From: CAZJBP01 sp964544115 | Lineage (GTDB): Bacteria > Verrucomicrobiota > Kiritimatiellia > UBA8416 > JADHWI01 | NCBI GenBank assembly: GCA_964544115.1 | Contig: CAZJBP010000162.1 | Coordinates: 1-7,971, forward strand | DNA: 7,971 nucleotides | Reading direction: 5' to 3' | Translations under genes and position numbers: made by a program | The notes under the pieces: generated by a model | What the model saw: only the letters and a program-made list of their open reading frames with translations | What the model was told of the DNA's origin: nothing | Database searches by the model: none | In this document: piece by piece, positions 1-5,057 of the stretch | Layout of the letters: the number at the start of each line of letters is the position of its first letter | How positions within the stretch are numbered: the first letter of the stretch is position 1

Positions 1-98
1 ACGAACTCAAGGCGCTGATCGCCGCGCGGCTGCCGCCGCCCCCCGTGCGGCGGCCAGCTCCGAACTGGCGCGACTGGCCGGTCAGTGAACAATCCTGA
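1..98 (+). CDS. Possible C-terminal fragment of an unidentified protein, cut by the left edge
   Basis: The frame beginning at base 3 stays open for 31 codons and stops with TGA at 96-98. The visible tail begins ELKALIAARLPPPP and ends NWRDWPVSEQS, so it is a helical stretch followed by a Pro/Arg-rich, Trp-containing end. The codons are mostly G/C-ending, as in the real genes of the window. It converges on acyP and would overlap its last codons by 17 bases. No family can be recognised from so short a piece. A second frame is also open from base 2 and stops at 84-86, but its Ala-rich translation looks less protein-like. The call rests only on openness and composition. Confidence 0.3.
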   Translation, partial: ELKALIAARLPPPPVRRPAPNWRDWPVSEQS

Positions 99-354
99 AG
101 CCGGCGAGATCGCCCACGGCCTCGGTGGTCTCGGTCACCACATCGGTCACCCTGGCCGCCGGCGGCCCGCGCCGGCATTCGTCAACCAGCCGTGACAGCG
201 ACTGCTCCGGCCCCTCGGCCATCAGCTCCACCGTCCCGTCGGTCCGGTTGCGCACCCAGCCGCACAGCCCCAGGCGCAGCGCCTGCTCACGGGTGAACAT
301 CCGGTAGCAGACGCCCTGCACCTCCCCGCGAACAATCGCGTGCAACCGCCGCAT
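82..354 (-). CDS. acyP: Acylphosphatase
   Basis: A 90-residue protein, the usual acylphosphatase size, which hydrolyses the carboxyl-phosphate bond of acyl phosphates in the cytoplasm. Both family signatures are present: GEVQGVCYR at residues 10-18, with the catalytic arginine as R18, and GWVRNRTDGTV at 32-42, with the catalytic asparagine as N36. The common GVGFR form of the first motif is GVCYR here, a mild variation. The start is ATG at 352-354 because homology begins there. The frame is also open upstream to a GTG at 451-453 that overlaps the pcm stop codon, but the 33 extra residues do not look like part of the fold. A strong AAGGAGG lies 17 bases before the ATG, farther than usual. The gene lies 95 bases downstream of pcm in the same direction and may be its last operon partner. 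Confidence 0.93.
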   Translation of the reverse strand: MRRLHAIVRGEVQGVCYRMFTREQALRLGLCGWVRNRTDGTVELMAEGPEQSLSRLVDECRRGPPAARVTDVVTETTEAVGDLAGFRIVH

Positions 355-371
355 CGTCGTTCCGGGAATCG

Positions 372-378
372 CCTCCTT
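372..378 (-). promoter_or_regulatory. Shine-Dalgarno-like AAGGAGG upstream of acyP
   Basis: Read on the minus strand this is a full AAGGAGG. The spacer to the acyP ATG (354) is 17 bases, well beyond the usual 5-10. The only closer in-frame start-like codon is an ATT at 366-368, just 2 bases after it. It may act at long range or be a chance match; it is the only strong purine-rich site near this start. Confidence 0.4.
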
Positions 379-401
379 GCCATCCACCGTCGGTTCCTCC
401 C

Positions 402-431
402 TGAGAAGCTGAAATGCTGAAATATTGAGAA
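402..431. repeat. Short AT-richer direct repeats between pcm and acyP
   Basis: On the plus strand GAGAAG at 402-407 recurs at 426-431. Between them CTGAAATG is followed at once by CTGAAATA. The tract is noticeably AT-richer than the genes on either side. It resembles the short-period repeats seen in other gaps of this window, but it is brief and could be chance. Nothing else is evident in the 95-base gap apart from the acyP ribosome-binding site. Confidence 0.35.
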
Positions 432-449
432 GACTGGAACCTGAACACC

Positions 450-1097
450 TCACCTCAGCATCGGCACGAAGCGCACGGGGAGGTCGTCGATCACGGTCGT
501 CTCGCCGCCCTCGCGCCGCACCTTCACCAGCCGCTGGAGCTCACCCCCCACCGGCAGGATCATCCGTCCGCCGTCAGGCTTCAACTGCTCAACCAGCGCC
601 GGGGGCACATCCGGAGGGGCACAACTGACAACGATCGCGTCGAACGGCGCCTCCCCGGGCCAGCCGTCGAACCCGTCGCCCACCCGCAGGTGCGCGGCGT
701 AGCCCAGCCGCTGGAGCGTCAGTCGCGACCGCTCGGACAGATCCGCCACGCGCTCAACGCCGTACGCCTCGGCACCCAGTTCGCACAGAATCGCCAGCAG
801 GTACCCGCACCCGGACCCCACCTCGAGAACCCTCTCGCCCCCGCTCAGCGCGAGGCTGTCGATCATGTACGCCACGATGTAGGGCTGGGAGATCGTCTGC
901 CCGTGTCCGATGCGCACGGGATGGTCGCCGTAGGCCGTTTCCGGATCGCCCCCGGCATCGCGCAGGAACTCGTGCCTCGGCACGCGCTCCATCGCCGACA
1001 GGATGCGCTCGTCGCGCATCCCATACCGCCGCAGCGCGGCCATCATCCCCGCCCGCGCGGCCTGCCATTCGGGCCCCGGCTGGTGACGAAAGAGCAT
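450..1097 (-). CDS. pcm: Protein-L-isoaspartate O-methyltransferase
   Basis: A 215-residue SAM-dependent methyltransferase, the normal length for Pcm. It methylates L-isoaspartyl residues in aged proteins, which starts their repair to aspartate in the cytoplasm. The substrate-site motif GHGQTISQPYIVAYM is at residues 64-78. SAM motif I is VLEVGSGCGYL at 90-100, followed by GVERV (113-117), VGDGFDGWP (139-147), PFDAIVVSCAPPDVPPALVEQL (151-172, with S157-C158 where the family often has T-A) and PVG (182-184). The C-terminus ends VRFVPMLR, close to the family's VRFVPL ending. The start is ATG at 1095-1097, preceded closely by a purine-rich TAGGGAC that can serve as a weak ribosome-binding site. 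acyP follows in the same direction and prmA lies upstream across a structured 382-base gap. Confidence 0.95.
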   Translation of the reverse strand: MLFRHQPGPEWQAARAGMMAALRRYGMRDERILSAMERVPRHEFLRDAGGDPETAYGDHPVRIGHGQTISQPYIVAYMIDSLALSGGERVLEVGSGCGYLLAILCELGAEAYGVERVADLSERSRLTLQRLGYAAHLRVGDGFDGWPGEAPFDAIVVSCAPPDVPPALVEQLKPDGGRMILPVGGELQRLVKVRREGGETTVIDDLPVRFVPMLR

Positions 1098-1196
1098 GTC
1101 CGTCCCTACCCCAGCACGCCGCCCAAGTCAAGCGACCTGGGGACTTGCAGGGATCCCGGGCGCATCTGCGTTTCATTGCACGCCGCGCAGGGGGCT

Positions 1197-1213
1197 GGCG
1201 CTCGGAGAGCGCC
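1197..1213. repeat. Small hairpin 1 within the nested element
   Basis: A perfect 7-bp stem, GGCGCTC and GAGCGCC, with a three-base GGA loop. It is the reverse-complement counterpart of the hairpin at 1267-1283, from which it differs by three consecutive compensated base pairs. Confidence 0.6.
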
Positions 1214-1266
1214 GCCCTACGCATACGCACCTGTCCAGCGAGATGGCCAGTGCAACAGAGTAGGCC

Positions 1267-1283
1267 GCGCCTCTCCGAGGCGC
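1267..1283. repeat. Small hairpin 2 within the nested element
   Basis: A perfect 7-bp stem, GCGCCTC and GAGGCGC, with a three-base TCC loop. Together with the flanking GTAGG at 1260-1264 it mirrors hairpin 1 in opposite orientation. Confidence 0.6.
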
Positions 1284-1315
1284 AGGCCCGCGCGGGGACG
1301 CGACAGGCAATGAAA

Positions 1316-1395
1316 CAGATTCTGCTGAAGAAGGTCTGCGGTGGGGCGTCTGCCCTATGGGTTTCTTCTCCAAGGGGGGGGGTCAGCAGAATCTG
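1316..1395. repeat. Inverted repeat, 13-bp perfect arms, inner branch of the nested element
   Basis: CAGATTCTGCTGA at 1316-1328 is exactly reversed and complemented at 1383-1395. Inside it GAAGAA (1327-1332) can pair with TTCTTC (1363-1368), GGGC (1344-1347) can pair with GCCC (1352-1355), and there is a nine-G run at 1374-1382. The G run is a potential slippage or sequencing-error site but lies outside any gene. Confidence 0.6.
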
Positions 1396-1435
1396 AAACA
1401 CAGATGCGCCCAGGGATCCCTTCGGCATGGAATGC

Positions 1436-1476
1436 GAGGACGAGGACCGTTCGCTACGCTCACTGAGGACGAGGAC
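1436..1476. repeat. Paired GAGGAC tandem repeats next to the prmA stop
   Basis: The hexamer GAGGAC occurs twice in tandem at 1436-1447 and twice again at 1465-1476, separated by 17 unrelated bases. It ends three bases before the prmA stop codon. It may be a dispersed short-repeat tract; no function can be read from it. Confidence 0.5.
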
Positions 1477-1479
1477 GAT

Positions 1480-2364
1480 TCAACTCCTGACGAACACTGC
1501 ACTCACCCACGGGGGATCCTCGCAGCGCTCCAGCTCGCGCAGCCCCTGAGCTTCGTAGGCGGCGGCCACCTCGGCATACTGGTCCGTCATCGCGCCGGCC
1601 AGAATCAGCGCCGCTCCCGGCTCCATCGCAACGCGCCGGGTGACCTGTTCGGCGTAGAGGGCCAGGCGCCGGGAGACCATGTTCGCGGCGACCACGTAGA
1701 AGGTGCGCGGATCGTCCCAGGTCTCCACGTCGGCCTCGCACACGTCGGCGCCCTCGATCCCATTGACCGCGAGGTTGCGCGCGGCGTACTCGACGGCCAC
1801 CGGATCGTGGTCCATCGCCACCACGGGCCGATACCCCAGCATGGCCGCGCCGATCGCCAGGATGCCCGAGCCGCAGCCGAGGTCGCAAAACCCGGCCCCC
1901 GCGGCGCGCTTTGTGGCCAGCGCGTCCAGCCAGCGCAGGCACGCGCGGGTCGTGGGGTGACGCCCCGTGCCGAAGCTCATCCCGGGGTCGATGCGGATGA
2001 CCGATACGTCCGCGCTGACGTCGGGCGTTTCCCACGGCGGCGTGACGGCGAGGCGCGGGGATACCCGTTCCCAGTGAAAGAAGGACTTCCACGCATCCTG
2101 CCAGTCGCAGTCGGGCAGTTCGCTCGCGACGGCGACGACCTCGCCGTGCCCCGCCGCGGCCAGCGCCGCGTTCACGTCGCTCACCCTCGCGGCGACAGCC
2201 GCCGCATCGCCGACGTAGATCTCGTAGCGAACGGTCTGCGCCTCCCAGTCCACCCAGGCCGTAAGATCGCTCTCCTCGCGCTCCTCGAAGAACGCGTCCA
2301 GAGCCTCGGCCTGAGCCGCGCGCGCCTCCATGCGTATCACATGCATGGCCGGTTCATAATTCAC
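1480..2364 (-). CDS. prmA: Ribosomal protein L11 methyltransferase
   Basis: A 294-residue class I SAM methyltransferase matching PrmA in length and layout; PrmA methylates ribosomal protein L11 in the cytoplasm. The N-terminal substrate-recognition region is residues 1-100, ending in DWQDAWKSFFHWERV (87-101), the family's DW..xWK.F block. The diagnostic DPGMSFGTGRHPTT is at 126-139. SAM motif I, CDLGCGSGILAIGAA, is at 160-174, with MDHDP (184-188) and a substrate-loop ANMV at 227-230; the family usually has ANIL there. The GTG at 2362-2364 is taken as start, giving MNYEPAMHVIRME. An ATG at 2344-2346 (residue 7) is equally possible, and neither has a strong ribosome-binding site. It heads the minus-strand group and is divergent from the cyclase gene. 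Confidence 0.93.
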   Translation of the reverse strand: MNYEPAMHVIRMEARAAQAEALDAFFEEREESDLTAWVDWEAQTVRYEIYVGDAAAVAARVSDVNAALAAAGHGEVVAVASELPDCDWQDAWKSFFHWERVSPRLAVTPPWETPDVSADVSVIRIDPGMSFGTGRHPTTRACLRWLDALATKRAAGAGFCDLGCGSGILAIGAAMLGYRPVVAMDHDPVAVEYAARNLAVNGIEGADVCEADVETWDDPRTFYVVAANMVSRRLALYAEQVTRRVAMEPGAALILAGAMTDQYAEVAAAYEAQGLRELERCEDPPWVSAVFVRS

Positions 2365-2390
2365 TTTCCGCCGGAAGACAAGCGGAGGGA

Positions 2391-2461
2391 CAGAATTCAG
2401 AAGTCAGGAGTCAGAAGGCAGCAGTTACTGAATTCTGGATTCTGACTCCTGACTTCCGAAT
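2391..2461. repeat. Inverted repeat in the prmA/cyclase divergent intergenic region
   Basis: The arm at 2395-2416 (ATTCAGAAGTCAGGAGTCAG followed by AA) pairs with 2440-2461 at 21 of 22 positions around a 23-base loop. A second, mutually exclusive pairing joins CAGAATTCAG at 2391-2400 to CTGAATTCTG at 2428-2437. The sequence is built of near-heptameric units (AGTCAGG, AGTCAGA) and is far less GC-rich than the genes. It looks like a dispersed intergenic repeat. It occupies the space where promoters of both divergent genes should lie, and no convincing -35/-10 pair was recognised on either strand. Confidence 0.7.
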
Positions 2462-2525
2462 GTTCATGTTCGCAGTAAGAATATTTCCTGTGCACTCGGG
2501 GACAGGCTTGTGATACGCAGTCGGC

Positions 2526-3755
2526 ATGTCGTTCGCACGCGGGTTGCAGCGGTGCCTGTCGCTCCTTCTCCCCGGGGGGCTCATTGCCGTGGTCGCCCTG
2601 TTGGCGGCGCACTGGATGGACGCGGCCAGGCTCGCCGCCTATCCCTTCCTCCCGTGGGTCGCCCCCACCGCACTGGGCCTGGCGTTCCTGCTCTCCCTGC
2701 TGTTCCACCAGTCCCGTCTCGCGCCGCTGGCCCTCGTTCTGGCCGCAGTCGCGGCCGGACACCGTGCGGCGCCGCCAGGCGGCCAGGCGTTCGTCCTAGC
2801 CGCGCTGATGGTGCCTGCGACGGCGCTGGCCGCGGCCCTGCAGGCCGACCTGCGGACGTTGAGCTCCAGCGCGCTGCTGCGGTTGCTGTTCGGGCTGATC
2901 CTTGCGGGCTTTGTTGCGCTGGCAGACGCCTCGGCGCTGGCGCCGCTCGTCAACCCCCTGTCTCGCCCTGTGACCTCGCTGCTCGCATGGACCTCCCTGC
3001 CGGCGGTGGCGTTCGTCCTGGTCGCCGTCCTCGTGGCCCTGCTGCCGCTGTCCAAGCGACGTCGCACCCATGCGCTGCTGCTGCAGACGGCGGCGCTCGC
3101 CCTGGTGGCGCTCGAACTCGGGCAGCGGCCCGCAGCCCCCATGGGCGCAACGCCCCTGGCCGCGTTTCTCGCCTTCACCGCCGGAACGGGCCTTCTGCTC
3201 CTCTGGACGGTCCTCGACGCGGCCTGGCAGAATGCGTTCCTGGACGAGCTGACCGGGCTCCCGGGGCGTCGCCCGATGGAGCACGACCTGGCCTCGCTGG
3301 GCAAGCACTTCGCGCTCGCCATCGTGGATATCGACCACTTCAAGCGCGTTAACGACCGCTACGGCCACGAGACCGGCGACCAGGTGCTGCGCTTCGTGGC
3401 CTCCCAGCTGAGGTCGTTCCGCGGCGGGCGCGCGTACCGCTACGGCGGCGAGGAGTTCGTCATCGTCATGGCTGGCGGCACCGCGCAGCGGCAGGCCGAG
3501 GATCTGAACGCCCTGCGGACGGGCATCGCCAGCCGGACCTTCGTCGTGCGATCGCTCGACCGCCCCAGCCGCAAACCCCGCCGCAACGCCGTCCGCAGCT
3601 CGCAGGGGCGCGGCGCCATCCGCATCACGGTCAGCATCGGCCTGGCGGCGCGCACCGAGCGGCACCGCCGTCCCTCAGAGGTCCTGGACGCCGCCGACAA
3701 GGCGCTCTACCGCGCCAAGCGGGGCGGCCGCAACCGGCTGTGCGAGGGCGCTTGA
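2526..3755 (+). CDS. Membrane-anchored diguanylate cyclase (GGDEF domain)
   Basis: A 409-residue protein predicted to make the second messenger c-di-GMP from two GTP. Residues 1-232 are strongly hydrophobic with about seven or eight membrane segments (roughly 11-29, 42-60, 65-78, 87-105, 115-137, 150-174, 183-198, 207-230), an apparent membrane sensor that I cannot assign to a named family. The GGDEF domain follows: DELTGLPGRR at 240-249, VDIDHFKRVNDRYGHETGD at 267-285, the active-site GGEEF at 307-311, VSIGLA at 369-374 and ADKALYRAKRGGRNRL at 390-405. By comparison with PleD, D268, N276, D285 and E309 are the expected metal and nucleotide ligands. The RxxD inhibitory site is absent (F298 and G301 there). 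A basic insert of about 25 residues lies at 340-363. ATG at 2526 is the first in-frame start after a TGA at 2511; no clear ribosome-binding site is visible. Confidence 0.92.
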   Translation: MSFARGLQRCLSLLLPGGLIAVVALLAAHWMDAARLAAYPFLPWVAPTALGLAFLLSLLFHQSRLAPLALVLAAVAAGHRAAPPGGQAFVLAALMVPATALAAALQADLRTLSSSALLRLLFGLILAGFVALADASALAPLVNPLSRPVTSLLAWTSLPAVAFVLVAVLVALLPLSKRRRTHALLLQTAALALVALELGQRPAAPMGATPLAAFLAFTAGTGLLLLWTVLDAAWQNAFLDELTGLPGRRPMEHDLASLGKHFALAIVDIDHFKRVNDRYGHETGDQVLRFVASQLRSFRGGRAYRYGGEEFVIVMAGGTAQRQAEDLNALRTGIASRTFVVRSLDRPSRKPRRNAVRSSQGRGAIRITVSIGLAARTERHRRPSEVLDAADKALYRAKRGGRNRLCEGA

Positions 3756-3796
3756 GCCCCCGCGCCCCCTCACAACGTGGTCGCACAGGGACGCGC

Positions 3797-3852
3797 AGGC
3801 TGCAGCGTTTTAGGCTGTGGTCTGTTAGGGACGCCCTAACAGCCTGCAGCCT
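3797..3852. repeat. Hairpin-forming repeat downstream of the cyclase
   Basis: CTGTTAGGG (3822-3830) and CCCTAACAG (3834-3842) form a perfect 9-bp stem with a three-base loop. Outside it AGGCTGCAG (3797-3805) pairs with CTGCAGCCT (3844-3852), leaving a 16-base asymmetric bulge on the left. It is not followed directly by a T run, so it is less likely to be the terminator than the hairpin at 3868-3883. It may be another intergenic dispersed repeat. Confidence 0.55.
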
Positions 3853-3867
3853 TCGGCCTTTCAACCT

Positions 3868-3899
3868 GCACCCGACGGGGTGCCGCTGTTTTTCCTTTT
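3868..3899 (+). terminator. Probable weak rho-independent terminator after the cyclase gene
   Basis: GCACCC (3868-3873) pairs with GGGTGC (3878-3883) around a four-base loop. After five bases come TTTTT, CC and TTTT, the only T-rich stretch in the gap. The six-pair stem is short and the T run is not immediately adjacent, so efficiency is doubtful. Its position, over 100 bases past the cyclase stop and just before the glycosyltransferase operon, suits a boundary between the two units. Confidence 0.45.
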
Positions 3900-3932
3900 G
3901 CTGTCGGAGCGGGACGGATAACGTGCTGAGCA

Positions 3933-5057
3933 ATGGTTATTTGCGTTGATGTCCAACCGGCCGTTTCCCAGCGCACGGGAGTGGGCCGCTACACGAGCCG
4001 ACTGGTCGAGCACCTCGGGCCGCTCATGGCCGGCACGGCGGACCGGCTGCGGCTGTTCTATTTCGACTTCCGCGGCCAGGCGGTCCTGCCAGACTGTCCG
4101 GGCGCCGAGAGGCGCGTGGTGAAGTGGTGCCCGGGGCGGGCGGCGCAGTGGGCATGGAAGACGCTGGGATTCCCCCCGGCGAACCTATTCGCGGGGCGGG
4201 CCGACCTGTATCACTTCACCAACTTCATCATTCCGCCGCTGAGCCGGGGCCGGGCGGTGGTGACCATCCATGACGTCAGCTTCCTCCGCTTCCCCGAGTT
4301 CGCCGAGCAGCGCAACCTGGACTACCTGCGCAAGCGGATTCACGACACAGCGGGCCGGGCGGCGGCCATCCTGACGCTGTCGCAACACGCGGCCGGCGAG
4401 ATCGAAGCGCTGCTACCCGGGACGCGCGGCCGCGTGTTTCCGGTCCCGCTGGCGGTCGACAGCGGCTTCGCCCGCCCCCCGGAGGCGGAGACCGCGGCAA
4501 CGCTCGCGCGCCTCGGCGTGCGGCGTCCGTACCTGCTGACCGTCGGCACGATCGAGCCGCGGAAGAACCATGCGCTCCTGCTCGACGCCTTCGAGCGGCT
4601 GAAGACCTTCGACGGCGACCTGGTGATCGCCGGCATGCCCGGCTGGAAGTGCGAGCCGATCTTCGAGCGCATGCGCGCCTCGCCAGCCGCGGCGCGCATC
4701 CGATATCTGCGCTTCGTCGCCGACGCCGATCTGCCCGCGCTGTACGCCGGCGCGGAGCTGCTGGTCTTCCCGTCGCACTACGAGGGCTTCGGCCTGCCGC
4801 CGATCGAGGCCATGGCCTGCGGCACCGCGGTGCTGTCCTCCTGCGGGGGCGCCCTGGCCGAAACGCTCGACGGCGGGGCCCGCCTTCTGCGAGACTACGA
4901 CCCTGACCACTGGGCGGCGGAGATCGATGCCCTGGCCTCCGATGCTGCGGCCCGCGCCGCTCTGGTCGCCAGCGGTCGGAGCCATGCCGCCCGCTTCTCG
5001 TGGGCGGCCACGGCGCGGGGGACCCTGGACGTGTACCGGAAGGCGGTGGCCTCATGA
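3933..5057 (+). CDS. GT4 glycosyltransferase, MtfB-like (first of three)
   Basis: A 374-residue GT-B fold, retaining glycosyltransferase expected to transfer a sugar from a nucleotide donor (often GDP-mannose in MtfB-type enzymes) onto a growing glycan in the cytoplasm or at the inner membrane face. The N-terminal acceptor domain begins VICVDVQPA and has the glycine loop GVGRY (16-20) and TIHDVSFLRFPE (111-122). The C-terminal donor domain has TVGTIEPRKN (203-212), with R210 and K211 as likely phosphate contacts, and HYEGFGLPPIEAMACG (282-297). This holds the E-x7-E pair E284/E292 that defines the GT4 donor site. No signal peptide or membrane segment is evident. ATG at 3933 is followed directly by the conserved strand; the ribosome-binding site is weak. 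The stop overlaps the next start as ATGA. Sugar and acceptor cannot be fixed from sequence. Confidence 0.9.
   Translation: MVICVDVQPAVSQRTGVGRYTSRLVEHLGPLMAGTADRLRLFYFDFRGQAVLPDCPGAERRVVKWCPGRAAQWAWKTLGFPPANLFAGRADLYHFTNFIIPPLSRGRAVVTIHDVSFLRFPEFAEQRNLDYLRKRIHDTAGRAAAILTLSQHAAGEIEALLPGTRGRVFPVPLAVDSGFARPPEAETAATLARLGVRRPYLLTVGTIEPRKNHALLLDAFERLKTFDGDLVIAGMPGWKCEPIFERMRASPAAARIRYLRFVADADLPALYAGAELLVFPSHYEGFGLPPIEAMACGTAVLSSCGGALAETLDGGARLLRDYDPDHWAAEIDALASDAAARAALVASGRSHAARFSWAATARGTLDVYRKAVAS

Larger units (their letters stand above)
1150..1420. repeat. Nested inverted-repeat element (three-way-junction geometry) between prmA and pcm
   Basis: It fills most of the 382-base gap 1098-1479. The outer arms are 1150-1168 and 1401-1420, which pair completely with one bulged base; similarity continues to 1175 and 1394. 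Between them, 1170-1179 pairs with 1307-1316 (10 of 10) and 1316-1328 pairs with 1383-1395 (13 of 13). The three stems are almost contiguous, as in a three-way junction. The first branch also carries imperfect inner arms at 1192-1220 and 1260-1289. No open frame of coding character and no transposase is seen, and no target-site duplication is clear at the edges. It could be a non-autonomous mobile element (MITE-like), a dispersed genomic repeat, or a structured spacer in the prmA-pcm transcript. The arms are seen directly; the role is unknown. Confidence 0.7.

Noticed and set aside
1103..1131. Possible promoter for pcm (TTGACT on the minus strand at 1126-1131, then 17 bases, then TAGGGA)
   Set aside because: The would-be -10 box matches only TA of the consensus and ends five bases before the ATG, leaving no leader. 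The TAGGGA is better read as a weak ribosome-binding site.
1150..1420. A complete insertion sequence or transposon
   Set aside because: There is no transposase frame inside, the element is under 300 bases, and no direct target duplication is visible at its edges. At most it is a non-autonomous element.
1357..2445. Plus-strand open frame of 362 codons
   Set aside because: It lies opposite prmA, whose family motifs are unmistakable. Its translation is Arg/His/Gly-rich with no recognisable domain, as expected for an antisense shadow in GC-rich DNA.
2454..2482. Promoter for the cyclase (TTCCGA, 16 bases, TAAGAAT)
   Set aside because: Both boxes match the consensus poorly and the -35 falls inside the inverted repeat, so it cannot be distinguished from chance.
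2510..3352. Plus-strand frame of 280 codons overlapping the cyclase
   Set aside because: It is a +1/-1 frame shadow of the hydrophobic and GGDEF coding sequence, Pro/Arg/Gly-rich and without motifs.
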